A stretch of DNA of 20,531 bases from Deinococcus budaensis (GCF_014201885.1 NZ_JACHFN010000024.1:1-20531); one strand, 5' to 3'. Positions 1-15,581 are shown, counted from the stretch's first letter. Made by a program: numbers and translations. Notes: generated by a model not told the origin, from the letters alone.

Positions 1-641
<641 letters not shown>

Positions 642-671
642 GCGCGCGGCCTCCGCGTGGCGGGCCGGGCG

Positions 672-1859
672 TCAGGTCTGCTCGTCCTCGTCGGGGTCGC
701 GCAGCAGGCTGGGCTTGACCGGCGCCTGGGTGCGGTTCTGGGTCTCGCGCGGATCGCGGACAGGGGCCGCCTCCTGGGTCAACCGGATCTCCAGCGGCGC
801 GGCCCCGAAGTTCAGCGAGCGCTGCGGAAAGGGGATCTCGATTCCGGCCTGGTCCATCGCGATCTTGATGCGGCGGTTGAACTCACGCCCGACCGCGAAC
901 TGGCTCTTGGGCTGCACCTTGAACAGCGCCCGCAGGGTCACCCCATCGGGCGCGAGTTGGGTCACCCCCTGAATCTCGGGAGCTTCCAGAAAGTAGTGCG
1001 CCCAGGCGGGGTCGGCGTGCAGCTCGTTGCTGACCGCTTCCAGCACCCGCAGCGCATCGTTGATGTTGGCGGCGTAGGTCACGTCCACCGTGGCGACCAC
1101 CCGCGACCAGTCCTTGCTGCTCACGCTGACGGTCTGAATCTGGCCGTTGGGCACGATATGGACGGTCCCGTCGAGCGCGCGCAGGGCGGTGGCGCGCAGG
1201 TTCAGGCGCTCCACGTTGCCGCTCAGCGGTCCGCTGTTCACCGTGATCACGTCGCCGACCCCGTACTGGTCTTCCAGCAGGATGAAAAAGCCGTTGAACA
1301 CGTCCTTGATCAGGCTCTGCGCGCCGAAGCCCACCGCCAGGCCCAGCACCGAGACCCCAGCCAGCAGGCTGGTCGCATTTACCCCCAGCGTCTGGAGGCC
1401 CGCGATCAGGCTGATGATGACCACCACGACCTTGAGGGTGCTTTCCACCACGCCCTTGAGGGTCTGCACCCGCACGCTGCGGCGGTTGAACTCCTCGCCC
1501 GCCACGATGCGCTCGCTGAGGCTGCCGATCAGGTTCCAGGCGATCAGGGCCAGGGCCACCGTCACCAGCACCTGCCCGGCACTGTTGCGAAAGCCCTGCA
1601 CGAGGTCTTGCCCCACCTCGAACAAGACCGGCACACTGGGCAGGTACGCGACGTGCGTGGCGACCGACAGCCAGCAAAACGCCACCACCAGCAGCCACAG
1701 CCACTTCAGCCCGGTCAGCAGCGCGGGACGGACATACGGCTCCAGCGCGCGCAGCAGCATCCCGCCGAAGCGGTACAGCGCGTAGGCGATCAGGAGGGTC
1801 AGCGCCAGGCCCAGCCACACCTGCGGCTTTTGCAGTTGAAACGTCAGTTCGTCCAGCAT
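672..1859 (-). CDS. MscS-family small-conductance mechanosensitive ion channel (395 aa)
   Basis: Predicted inner-membrane channel that opens under membrane tension and releases solutes on osmotic downshock. Hydrophobic segments are visible near residues 14-30, 50-70, 94-112 and 140-158, followed by the pore-lining helix rich in Gly and Ala (about 163-190, including AVGFGAQSLIKDV). The family hallmark GFFILLEDQYGVGDVI follows, then a beta/alpha cytosolic domain with IVPNGQI. The C-terminus is a charged, probably disordered tail ending DPDEDEQT. Length fits the longer MscS-like subfamily with extra N-terminal helices rather than E. coli MscS (286 aa). The ATG at 1859 has a GAGAGG ribosome-binding site 8 bases upstream. 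It lies downstream of plsX on the same strand with an 81-bp gap, so cotranscription is possible. Confidence 0.92.
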   Translation of the reverse strand: MLDELTFQLQKPQVWLGLALTLLIAYALYRFGGMLLRALEPYVRPALLTGLKWLWLLVVAFCWLSVATHVAYLPSVPVLFEVGQDLVQGFRNSAGQVLVTVALALIAWNLIGSLSERIVAGEEFNRRSVRVQTLKGVVESTLKVVVVIISLIAGLQTLGVNATSLLAGVSVLGLAVGFGAQSLIKDVFNGFFILLEDQYGVGDVITVNSGPLSGNVERLNLRATALRALDGTVHIVPNGQIQTVSVSSKDWSRVVATVDVTYAANINDALRVLEAVSNELHADPAWAHYFLEAPEIQGVTQLAPDGVTLRALFKVQPKSQFAVGREFNRRIKIAMDQAGIEIPFPQRSLNFGAAPLEIRLTQEAAPVRDPRETQNRTQAPVKPSLLRDPDEDEQT

Positions 1860-1866
1860 CCGCTCA

Positions 1867-1880
1867 GCCTCTCATGAGGC
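1867..1880 (-). repeat. Small inverted repeat overlapping the mscS-like gene's ribosome-binding site
   Basis: A perfect 5-bp stem with a 4-base loop (GCCTC ATGA GAGGC in the mRNA). Its 3' arm contains the GAGAGG ribosome-binding site of the channel gene, so folding would mask that site. Five pairs is short, and in GC-rich DNA this may be chance. Confidence 0.3.
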
Positions 1881-1940
1881 GATGAAGAAGGCCAGCCTGC
1901 CCCGGCTGCCGGGAAGCGGGCGGGCGGCGCGGGGGGAAGC

Positions 1941-3576
<1,636 letters not shown>

Positions 3577-3635
3577 GGGAATCTGCCTTTCCGGGCGGGT
3601 CATGGCTGGCTCCCGGCGCCATCGCCAGCTTCTTC

Positions 3636-3641
3636 AGGATA
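3636..3641 (-). promoter_or_regulatory. Candidate -10 box for the NYN-plsX unit
   Basis: TATCCT on the minus strand lies in the gap after the DUF309 gene, about 32 bases before the upstream ATG candidate of the NYN gene. No clear -35 box is visible in the GC-rich sequence before it. A 6-bp inverted repeat (GCTGGC/GCCAGC, 3605-3629) lies in the resulting leader. Confidence 0.35.
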
Positions 3642-3660
3642 AGGGGCGCGGGCGCGGGCC

Positions 3661-4032
<372 letters not shown>

Positions 4033-4038
4033 GGCGGC

Positions 4039-4044
4039 AGGCTA
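4039..4044 (-). promoter_or_regulatory. Candidate -10 box of the DUF309 gene (leaderless arrangement)
   Basis: TAGCCT on the minus strand is followed by exactly six bases and then the ATG at 4032. This is the TANNNT-N6-ATG layout expected for leaderless transcripts, which are common in Deinococcus. No convincing -35 box is seen. Confidence 0.45.
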
Positions 4045-4130
4045 GCGCGCGGGCGGCGAGCGCGGCAGCGGAATGAAGGGCGAGTTAGCCTCCCTCCATC
4101 TCTCCCATATCCACCCGGCGCCTGTGGGCG

Positions 4131-4136
4131 TAGACT
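4131..4136 (+). promoter_or_regulatory. Candidate -10 box of trxA (leaderless arrangement)
   Basis: TAGACT is followed by six bases and the trxA ATG at 4143. The sequence before the ATG has no ribosome-binding site, so transcription probably starts at or next to the start codon. No clear -35 box is visible 16-18 bp upstream. Confidence 0.5.
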
Positions 4137-4142
4137 CCGGGA

Positions 4143-4481
4143 ATGAAGCCTGTGGAACTCACGGACAGCAACTTCCAGACCGAGACGGGCCAGGGTCTCA
4201 CGCTGGTGGACTTCTGGGCGCCCTGGTGCGGTCCCTGCCGCATCATCGCCCCGGTCATCGAGGAACTCGCCGGGCAGTACGAGGGCCGGGTCAAGGTCGC
4301 CAAGCTCAACGTGGACGACAACCCCGCCGTCTCCGGCCAGTACCGCGTGATGAGCATCCCCACCATGATCCTGTTCAAGGACGGCCAGCCGGTCGAAGGC
4401 ATGGTCGGTGCCCAGCCCAAGCGCGCTTTCGAGGCGCTGCTCGACAAGTACGCCCAGCCTGCGGCCGCCGTCAGCAACTGA
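4143..4481 (+). CDS. trxA: Thioredoxin (112 aa)
   Basis: Cytosolic dithiol-disulfide oxidoreductase that reduces protein disulfides and is itself recharged by thioredoxin reductase. The active site WCGPC is at residues 28-32 within VDFWAPWCGPC, and the cis-proline loop SIPTMILF (Pro73) is present, as is the buried Asp in LVDFW. Length and architecture are those of a single-domain thioredoxin. A short Ala-rich tail follows the last helix. It stands alone, divergent from the DUF309 gene and convergent with the hydrolase gene, with its own -10 box and a hairpin after the stop. Confidence 0.96.
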   Translation: MKPVELTDSNFQTETGQGLTLVDFWAPWCGPCRIIAPVIEELAGQYEGRVKVAKLNVDDNPAVSGQYRVMSIPTMILFKDGQPVEGMVGAQPKRAFEALLDKYAQPAAAVSN

Positions 4482-4497
4482 TCCCCGTTTCGTCACC

Positions 4498-4533
4498 GCA
4501 GGGCTGCCCCCGGAACAGGGGGCGGCCTGCTTT
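4498..4533 (+). terminator. Hairpin after trxA, probable weak intrinsic terminator
   Basis: GCAGG pairs with CCTGC and CCCCC with GGGGG, with three further pairs and one bulged base between them and a 6-base loop. Only TTT follows, so termination may be inefficient. It lies between the convergent trxA and hydrolase stops; on the opposite strand no T-run follows the stem. Confidence 0.5.
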
Positions 4534-4538
4534 GCGGC

Positions 4539-5111
4539 TCAGAAGCGCGTGACCCCTGGCGGTGTCCAGGCGTGCAGCGCTTCCGAGAGCAGGACTTCTC
4601 CCTCCTCCCACTCGCCGTGGCCGCTCGCCACGTTGAGGTGCCCCGCTTCCCCCGCCGTGACGAACTCGGCCTCCCAGGCGTCCGCGAACGCCTGCGCCCG
4701 CTCGGAGCGGACGTAGGGGTCGTTCTCGCTGGCGACGACCAGCGCCGGAAAGGGCAGCGGGGCAAGCGGCACCGGAGCCAGGGCCAGAACGGCGGGCGCG
4801 AGGTCGGCCATGTCCGCCTGCCCGGCGTCGGTGGGGCTGACCAGGAGGGCGCCCCGCACCCGCCCGTGCCCGCCGAACAGCCGCGCCCAGTGCACGATGG
4901 TCAGCACCCCGCAGGAATGCCCGACCAGCACGAGGTCGCCGGGTGTCGCCTCGATGACCTCGTGAAGCCGCGCCGCCCAGGCCTGCGGGGTGGGCGCCTC
5001 GGGGTCGTCCTGCTGGACGCGGGCGGCCCCGAACTTCTCGGTCCAGAGCGTCTGCCAGTGCCCCGGCCCGCTGTCGCCCAGGCCGGGCACGATGACGAGG
5101 GTGGGGGTCAT
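4539..5111 (-). CDS. RBBP9/YdeN-family alpha/beta serine hydrolase (190 aa)
   Basis: Compact alpha/beta hydrolase. The first strand and the conserved PGLGDSGPGHWQTLW stretch are at residues 9-23. The nucleophile elbow GHSCG places Ser66, ENDPYV places Asp131, and AGHLN places His158, so the catalytic triad is complete. Length matches the family (about 180-200 aa), which lacks a large lid domain. The substrate is unknown; small esters or peptides are possible. Translation likely begins at the ATG at 5111, directly preceded by a TANNNT box six bases away and no ribosome-binding site, so the mRNA is probably leaderless. It lies just after the rplQ terminator and is not part of the ribosomal operon. 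Confidence 0.88.
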   Translation of the reverse strand: MTPTLVIVPGLGDSGPGHWQTLWTEKFGAARVQQDDPEAPTPQAWAARLHEVIEATPGDLVLVGHSCGVLTIVHWARLFGGHGRVRGALLVSPTDAGQADMADLAPAVLALAPVPLAPLPFPALVVASENDPYVRSERAQAFADAWEAEFVTAGEAGHLNVASGHGEWEEGEVLLSEALHAWTPPGVTRF

Positions 5112-5117
5112 GCGGGG

Positions 5118-5145
5118 AAGCTATCAGTTTTCCGGCAGGCGCCAA
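5118..5145 (-). promoter_or_regulatory. Promoter of the hydrolase gene
   Basis: On the minus strand TTGGCG (5145-5140) is followed by a 16-bp spacer and TAGCTT (5123-5118). Six bases then lead to the ATG at 5111. The -35 box overlaps the T-rich tail of the rplQ terminator. Of the three TANNNT-N6-ATG promoters in the window this has the best -35. Confidence 0.55.
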
Positions 5146-5169
5146 AAGAACAACCCCGCCGAAGCGGGG
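5143..5169 (-). terminator. Intrinsic terminator after rplQ
   Basis: On the minus strand a perfect 6-bp stem, CCCCGC and GCGGGG, closes a TTCG tetraloop and is followed by TTGTTCTTTT. This is a textbook rho-independent terminator about 20 bases past the rplQ stop, marking the end of the ribosomal cluster. Confidence 0.9.
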
Positions 5170-5190
5170 CTGGACCAACCCGGTCTGGGA

Positions 5191-5541
<351 letters not shown>

Positions 5542-5596
5542 GGGATTCTCCTTGGGGGGCACAGGCGCGGGCGAGTCTCTGGCCCGCGCGCTGGAA

Positions 5597-6606
<1,010 letters not shown>

Positions 6607-6609
6607 TGA

Positions 6610-7230
<621 letters not shown>

Positions 7231-7379
7231 GTTTAATTCTCCTTGCGGTGCCCGTCACAGCCGGGTCACCGGGTCTGCTGCCCTCTGGTGCCCGCCTCCT
7301 CGCCGGTGGTGCGGCTGTTGCCCGCGCGCGGAGCACGGAGGCAGCGGAAGCGGGACAGGTGGGCAGCGGCGCTCGCGCG
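7231..7379 (-). other. 149-bp rpsK-rpsD intergenic region
   Basis: No credible gene is present. In the mRNA sense it contains two GGGCACC copies and a CCGG-TGAC-CCGG hairpin flanked by CAG and CTG, shortly before the rpsD ribosome-binding site (AAGGAG). No TANNNT box with a plausible -35 is seen. It may be a leader for S4 feedback, but the sequence alone does not establish this. Confidence 0.35.
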
Positions 7380-7775
<396 letters not shown>

Positions 7776-7778
7776 GGC

Positions 7779-8285
<507 letters not shown>

Positions 8286-8296
8286 AGCCGCCTCAC

Positions 8297-8331
8297 GTCA
8301 CGGTCCATCGTGACCATGCGCTCAGCAGCGC
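8297..8331 (-). promoter_or_regulatory. Two tandem inverted repeats in the rpmJ leader
   Basis: Read along the mRNA, GCGCT-GCTG-AGCGC (8331-8318) is followed after three bases by GTCACG-ATGGAC-CGTGAC (8314-8297). Both are perfect stems of 5 and 6 bp, ending about 14 bases before the rpmJ ribosome-binding site. No T-run follows, so these are not terminators. Their place ahead of rpmJ-rpsM-rpsK-rpsD resembles the position of the S4-responsive leader in the E. coli alpha operon. Confidence 0.4.
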
Positions 8332-8392
8332 TCGACCCCCCTGACCTTCTCAGGCCTTTGCCGGGGAATCTGTTGGGTACTTCGGCCCGCAG

Positions 8393-8651
<259 letters not shown>

Positions 8652-8661
8652 GCAACCTCCA

Positions 8662-8676
8662 GGCTTGATACAAGCC
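8662..8676 (-). repeat. 15-bp inverted repeat before infA
   Basis: GGCTTG-ATA-CAAGCC is a perfect 6-bp dyad directly upstream of the infA ribosome-binding site, at or just after the predicted transcription start. It could be a protein-binding site or a short RNA hairpin. Confidence 0.35.
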
Positions 8677-8683
8677 AAAGGAA

Positions 8684-8713
8684 AAGCTAGCACGGAGGCG
8701 CGTGGCGGGGCAA
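8684..8713 (-). promoter_or_regulatory. Candidate promoter for infA and the alpha-operon genes
   Basis: On the minus strand TTGCCC (8713-8708), an 18-bp spacer and TAGCTT (8689-8684) form a plausible promoter. Transcription would begin near 8677, giving a leader of about 25 bases that contains the 15-bp dyad and the GGAGG site. Confidence 0.45.
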
Positions 8714-8793
8714 GGGGCCAAGGCGGCTTTCGCGCCCGCCTCACCCCAGGGGTTCGTCTCTCCCGCCCGGCGCCCGTTTGGGCGGCCAGGCCC

Positions 8794-9387
8794 TCAGCGC
8801 AGCGTCTGGAGAACGCGGTTGTAGACCTCGTCCATGCTGCCGACCCCGTCCAGGGAACGCAGGTGACCGCGGGCGCTGTAGTAGTCGATCAAAGGCTGGG
8901 TCTGCTCGCGGTAGACCTGCTGGCGCTCGCGGGCGACCGCCTCGGTGTCGTCGGCGCGGGGGGTCTGTCCGGCAGAGGCAGCCTGGCGGCCCCGGTCCAC
9001 GATGCGCTGCACCAGCAGCTCGTCGGGGACCTCCAGCAGCGGCACGGCGCTGACCGGAACGCCCAGTTCCTCCAGCAGCATGTCCAGGGCCTGCGCCTGA
9101 GCCAGCGTGCGCGGGAAGCCGTCGAAAATCACCCGCACCGGTTCCATCCCGGCCAGGCGGTCGCGGATCAGCGCGATCAGGATCTCGTCGGGCACGAGTT
9201 GCCCCGCGTCGAGAATGGGCTTGACCTGACGCCCGAGGTCGGTGCCGCGCGAGACGTGGTCGCGCAGGATGTCTCCGGTGCTGATCTTGGTGAGCTGGTG
9301 CTCGCGCGCGAGGCGCTCGGCCTGGGTTCCTTTGCCCGCTCCGGGAGGCCCCAGGAAAATCACGACCTTGTGTTTGGGTTGAGTCAT
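8794..9387 (-). CDS. adk: Adenylate kinase (197 aa)
   Basis: Catalyses ATP + AMP to 2 ADP in the cytosol. The P-loop GPPGAGKGT is at residues 13-21, followed by [12 protein letters not shown] of the AMP-binding region and [14 protein letters not shown]. The LID is short, without the four-Cys zinc motif found in some Gram-positive enzymes, and contains TPRADD. The C-terminal part has [19 protein letters not shown]. The ATG at 9387 is preceded by AGGAGG about five bases upstream, so a longer frame from 9417 is not used. The adk-secY link is typical of the spc operon, but a terminator and a new -10 box lie between them here. Confidence 0.96.
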   Translation of the reverse strand: MTQPKHKVVIFLGPPGAGKGTQAERLAREHQLTKISTGDILRDHVSRGTDLGRQVKPILDAGQLVPDEILIALIRDRLAGMEPVRVIFDGFPRTLAQAQALDMLLEELGVPVSAVPLLEVPDELLVQRIVDRGRQAASAGQTPRADDTEAVARERQQVYREQTQPLIDYYSARGHLRSLDGVGSMDEVYNRVLQTLR

Positions 9388-9412
9388 CGTTCCTCCTGAT
9401 CTCCGGTTGTAC

Positions 9413-9418
9413 AGCATA
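9413..9418 (-). promoter_or_regulatory. Candidate -10 box of adk
   Basis: TATGCT on the minus strand lies 25 bases before the adk ATG and upstream of its AGGAGG site. No good -35 box is seen. It follows the secY terminator, so an adk promoter is expected here. Confidence 0.4.
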
Positions 9419-9503
9419 GGCGGCGGGGGACCGCGCGGGCCGCCCTCAGGCTGGACAGCGGCCCTGTTCCCTGCGGGGTAACGCAGGCGCCCACACGCCC
9501 AGC

Positions 9504-9537
9504 AAAACGCCGCCGCCTACTGAGAAGCAGGCGGCGG
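9504..9537 (-). terminator. Intrinsic terminator after secY
   Basis: On the minus strand CCGCCGCCT pairs perfectly with AGGCGGCGG (9 bp, extendable by two inner pairs), followed by CGTTTTGC. It starts 15 bases after the secY stop. The T-run is short but the stem is very stable. A second, weaker dyad (CCTGCG/CGCAGG, 9470-9487) follows. Confidence 0.75.
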
Positions 9538-9552
9538 ATGAAGCGGAAAAAC

Positions 9553-10878
<1,326 letters not shown>

Positions 10879-10879
10879 G

Positions 10880-11350
10880 TTAGCCCGCCTGCTCGGTCGA
10901 CGCGGCCTCGCTGTCGTTCTGGGGCAGGACGACCCGGCCACCGGCCGCTTCGATGGCCTGCACCGCCGAGGCGCTCGCTGCGTCCACGTGCAGCGTCACG
11001 GCGCGGCTGATCTCGCCGCGGCCCAGCAGCTTGACCGGGCGGTTCTTGCGGCGCACCAGGCCCGCGAGTTCCAGCGCCGCGCGGTCGAAGGTTTCGCCCT
11101 CGAGGTCCGCGAGCTGCGAGAGGTTGATGACCTCGTAGGTCGTGCCGACGTTGTTGAAGCCGCGCTTGGGCAGCCTGGAGATCAGCGTGCTGCCGCCGCC
11201 GCCGAAAAACGAGCCTTTGCCCGCGCCGCTGCGCGACTTCTGGCCCTTGTGCCCGCGCCCGGCGGTCTTGTCGGTGCCGCCGGGACCACGCCCGACGCGC
11301 TTGCGGCTCTTGCGGCTGCCAGGAGCGGGAGTGAGTTCGTGAAGCTTCAC
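10880..11350 (-). CDS. rplO: 50S ribosomal protein L15 (156 aa)
   Basis: Late-assembly 23S rRNA-binding protein. The N-terminus [22 protein letters not shown] with the following Gly-rich basic stretch [16 protein letters not shown] is diagnostic; the C-terminal globular domain ends near [19 protein letters not shown]. Translation starts at a GTG that overlaps the rpmD stop (GTGA), with GGAGG seven bases upstream. Both the ribosome-binding site and the start codon lie inside palindromes, which suggests that translation depends on ribosomes finishing rpmD. Confidence 0.97.
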   Translation of the reverse strand: MKLHELTPAPGSRKSRKRVGRGPGGTDKTAGRGHKGQKSRSGAGKGSFFGGGGSTLISRLPKRGFNNVGTTYEVINLSQLADLEGETFDRAALELAGLVRRKNRPVKLLGRGEISRAVTLHVDAASASAVQAIEAAGGRVVLPQNDSEAASTEQAG

Positions 11351-11370
11351 GCTTCCACCTCCAGGAGGTG
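11338..11370 (-). promoter_or_regulatory. Paired palindromes over the rplO ribosome-binding site and start codon
   Basis: CGTGAAGCTTCACG (11338-11351) is a perfect 14-bp palindrome containing the rplO GTG start and the rpmD TGA stop. Four bases upstream in the mRNA, CACCTCC-T-GGAGGTG (11370-11356) is a perfect 7-bp dyad whose 3' arm is the GGAGG site. As RNA both can form 5-bp stems with loops of 4-5 bases. Confidence 0.5.
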
Positions 11371-11525
11371 CTGCACGGTCTTGATCATGCCGCGCGTGGC
11401 GGGCGTGTCGTTGACCTCACGGCTGTCGCCGATCTTCCGGAGACCCAGCGCCCGGACCGTCTGCACCTGGTTCTGGGGACGGCCGATCACGCTGCGCTTG
11501 AGGGTGACTTTGATGGTGGACGTGG

Positions 11526-11529
<4 letters not shown>
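11347..11529 (-). CDS. rpmD: 50S ribosomal protein L30 (60 aa)
   Basis: Short L30 of the bacterial type, with [34 protein letters not shown] covering the conserved core (residues 5-38) and [18 protein letters not shown] at the end. Translation begins at GTG, overlapping the rpsE stop as GTGA, with GGGAGG six bases upstream. It is positioned between rpsE and rplO as in other spc operons. Confidence 0.96.
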
Positions 11530-12995
<1,466 letters not shown>

Positions 12996-13098
12996 GACTG
13001 TCCTCCTTCATTCCTTAAATTCGAGGGCCGCGGCAGCCGCCGGGCATTCGAGGTCAGGGGGGTGGCTCAGGCGCCGATACAGCTTAGGCCTGAGGCCT
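12996..13098 (-). other. 103-bp rpsH-rplF intergenic region
   Basis: A small AGGCC-TCA-GGCCT hairpin (13085-13097) follows the rpsH stop directly, without a T-run. An 8-bp direct repeat (ATTCGAGG on the plus strand) occurs at 13019 and 13046. The only -10-like box is a weak TAAGCT (13086-13081). No gene is visible. Confidence 0.35.
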
Positions 13099-13500
13099 TT
13101 ACCAGAGCACGCAGACGACTTCGCCGCCGACGCCCTGCTTGCGGGCTTCCCGGTCAGGCAGCAGGCCCTTGGAGGTCGAGACGACCGCCAGGCCCAGGCC
13201 GCGCTGGATACGGGGCAGGTTCTCGGCACTCACGTAAGCGCGGCGGCCGGGGCGGCTGATGCGCTCGATGTGCTTGATGACCTGCTCACGCTTTTGCCCG
13301 TACTTGAGGGTCACGCGCAGCACGTCGAACTTCTGCCCTTCGGGGCGGGTACGCTCGACCGAGGCGACGTAGCCTTCTTGCACCAGCAGCCGCGCGAGTT
13401 CTTCCTTGAACTTGGAAGCCGGGATGTCGACGCTCTCTTTGTAGGTGCGCGTCGCGTTGCGAATGCGCGTGAGCATATCGGCGATGGGATCACTCAGCAT
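13099..13500 (-). CDS. rpsH: 30S ribosomal protein S8 (133 aa)
   Basis: Early-assembly 16S rRNA-binding protein; in E. coli it also represses the spc operon. MLSDPIADMLTRIRNA is diagnostic, followed by SKFKEELARLLVQEGYV, and SRPGRRAYVSAENLPRIQRGLGLAVVSTSKGLLPDREA, ending GGEVVCVLW. The ATG at 13500 has GGAGGAG about five bases upstream. The gene follows an unusually long 244-bp gap after rpsN. Length is typical. Confidence 0.97.
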   Translation of the reverse strand: MLSDPIADMLTRIRNATRTYKESVDIPASKFKEELARLLVQEGYVASVERTRPEGQKFDVLRVTLKYGQKREQVIKHIERISRPGRRAYVSAENLPRIQRGLGLAVVSTSKGLLPDREARKQGVGGEVVCVLW

Positions 13501-13744
13501 GGTTCTCCTCCGGGGGCGTGCGGCAAGGGAGGCCCAGAGGCCCCGGCGGGGGGCACGCCACCTGTCTGACGGCGTGCCGGGTCTTCCCAAAGAACGCGCT
13601 CCTGCGAGCACAGACGCTTCTTCTGTTGGGCTTGCATTCCCTGGCCCGGACGATCACCCCTCAAGGTGCCTGGAGCGCGTGGCCCGCAGGCGAGCGGTTC
13701 GTATCCGGGAGGGCCTGGATGACGGAGAGCGGCGGAGAAAAAGC
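13501..13744 (-). other. 244-bp rpsN-rpsH intergenic region with hairpins
   Basis: This is the longest gap in the ribosomal cluster. In it, GGCACGCC/GGCGTGCC (13552-13578, 11-base loop) is a perfect 8-bp dyad, and GTGCTC-GCAG-GAGCGC (13611-13596 in the mRNA) is a 6-bp hairpin with one G-U pair. At the rpsN stop, AAAAAGCC/GGCTTTTT (13738-13761) makes a terminator-like hairpin on both strands, and TAGGCT there could serve as a -10 box. A 47-codon frame in the gap has no start signal and was not accepted. Confidence 0.5.
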
Positions 13745-13930
13745 CTACCAGCTGGCTTTTTTGACGCCGGGCAGCTCGCCACGGTGGGCCAGCTCGCGCA
13801 GGCAGATGCGGCACATGCCGAAGAAACGGTAGTAGCCGCGCGCACGGCCGCAGCGCGAGCAGCGGTTGTAGTTCTGCACGGCGAACTTCATGCCGCGCTC
13901 CGCCTTGACAACTTTCGAGGTATTCGCCAT
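13745..13930 (-). CDS. rpsN: 30S ribosomal protein S14 type Z (61 aa)
   Basis: Short zinc-binding S14 of the 30S head. Cys24, Cys27, Cys40 and Cys43 form the zinc ribbon (NRCSRCG and [24 protein letters not shown]), so this is the C+ form of 61 residues and not the longer zinc-free paralog. AAGGA overlaps the rplE stop and lies seven bases before the ATG. A TAG stop ends the gene within a hairpin flanked by A- and T-runs. Confidence 0.97.
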   Translation of the reverse strand: MANTSKVVKAERGMKFAVQNYNRCSRCGRARGYYRFFGMCRICLRELAHRGELPGVKKASW

Positions 13931-13940
13931 TAACCTGTCC

Positions 13941-14480
13941 TTATTTGCGGAACGGGAGACCCATCGCCTGGAGCAGCGCGCGGGCTTCCTCGTCGGTCTT
14001 CGCGGTGGTCACGATGGTGATGTCCATGCCGCGCACCTTGTCGACCATATCATAGGTGATCTCCGGAAAGATCAGCTGCTCTTTGATGCCGAGGTTGTAG
14101 TTGCCGCGGCCGTCAAAGGCGTTGGGGTTGATGCCGCGGAAGTCGCGGATGCGCGGCAGGCCGATGTTGATCAGCTTTTCCAGGAACACGTACATGCGCT
14201 CGTTGCGCAGCGTGACCTTGATGCCGACCGGCATGCCCTGCCGGAGCTTGAAGTTGGAGATGCTCTTCTTGGCCTTGGTGACGATGGGCTTTTGCAGGGT
14301 GATCAGCGCGAGTTCGCGGGCGGCCTTGTCGATCGCCTTGCTGTCTTCCTTGGCGGACCCCAGCCCCTCGTTGATCACGATCTTCTCGATACGCGGCACG
14401 GCCATCACGGAGGAGTAGCCGAACTGCTGCATCAGCGCGGGGCGGACCTGCTCGTTGTACTTCGTCTTCAGGGTCTGCAT
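13941..14480 (-). CDS. rplE: 50S ribosomal protein L5 (179 aa)
   Basis: 5S rRNA-binding protein of the central protuberance that contacts S13 and P-site t[27 protein letters not shown] starts the protein at 14480, with GAGAGG four bases upstream; an in-frame ATG at 14519 has less support. [38 protein letters not shown] and the C-terminal [19 protein letters not shown] are all typical. Length is normal for bacteria. Confidence 0.97.
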   Translation of the reverse strand: MQTLKTKYNEQVRPALMQQFGYSSVMAVPRIEKIVINEGLGSAKEDSKAIDKAARELALITLQKPIVTKAKKSISNFKLRQGMPVGIKVTLRNERMYVFLEKLINIGLPRIRDFRGINPNAFDGRGNYNLGIKEQLIFPEITYDMVDKVRGMDITIVTTAKTDEEARALLQAMGLPFRK

Positions 14481-14483
14481 GTG

Positions 14484-14514
<31 letters not shown>

Positions 14515-14542
14515 ATCACGCGCGGGGGGCGTGGCCCTGCTG

Positions 14543-15290
<748 letters not shown>

Positions 15291-15294
<4 letters not shown>

Positions 15295-15581
15295 GCTTCG
15301 CCTCCGGCGGGTTCGGTCTCGACCGCCGTGGTCTCGATGCCGCGGGGGCGCTCGACCAGGCGGGTGACCTTCCAGGTCTTCGTCTTGCTGATCGGGCGCA
15401 CGGCGAGAATCTCGACGCGGTCACCGATACGGTACTCGTTGGTCTCGTCGTGGGCCGCGTACTTCTTGCTGCGGGTCACGATCTTGCCGTACAGCGGATG
15501 CATGAAGCGGCGCTCGACCTTGACGCTCACCGTCTTGTCGGCCTTGTCGCTCACCACGACGCCGGTAAAGGTCTTTTTCAT
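15291..15581 (-). CDS. rpsQ: 30S ribosomal protein S17 (96 aa)
   Basis: OB-fold protein that binds 16S rRNA early in assembly. [42 protein letters not shown] and [21 protein letters not shown] follow family order. The C-terminus continues about 20 residues past the core as VERPRG and a Glu/Thr/Ala-rich tail, longer than in E. coli. AGGAGA lies upstream of the ATG, and ATGA overlap joins it to rpmC. Confidence 0.97.

Noticed and set aside
657..1877. 406-codon plus-strand frame opposite the mscS-like gene
   Set aside because: Antisense shadow of a well-recognised gene in GC-rich DNA; His/Gln/Arg-rich translation with no family resemblance and no start signal.
8771..8784. CGCCC-GTTT-GGGCG hairpin after adk as a terminator
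   Set aside because: Only a 5-bp stem and no T-run on the minus strand, so it does not qualify as an intrinsic terminator.
13019..13053. Direct repeat ATTCGAGG in the rpsH-rplF gap as a regulator site
   Set aside because: Two 8-bp copies 27 bp apart, without symmetry or a nearby promoter; chance is likely.
13494..13642. 47-codon minus-strand frame in the rpsN-rpsH gap, ending over the rpsH start
   Set aside because: No ribosome-binding site at usable distance and no -10 box six bases before the ATG; codon choice lacks the strong third-position GC bias of its neighbours. A leader peptide is not excluded but not supported.
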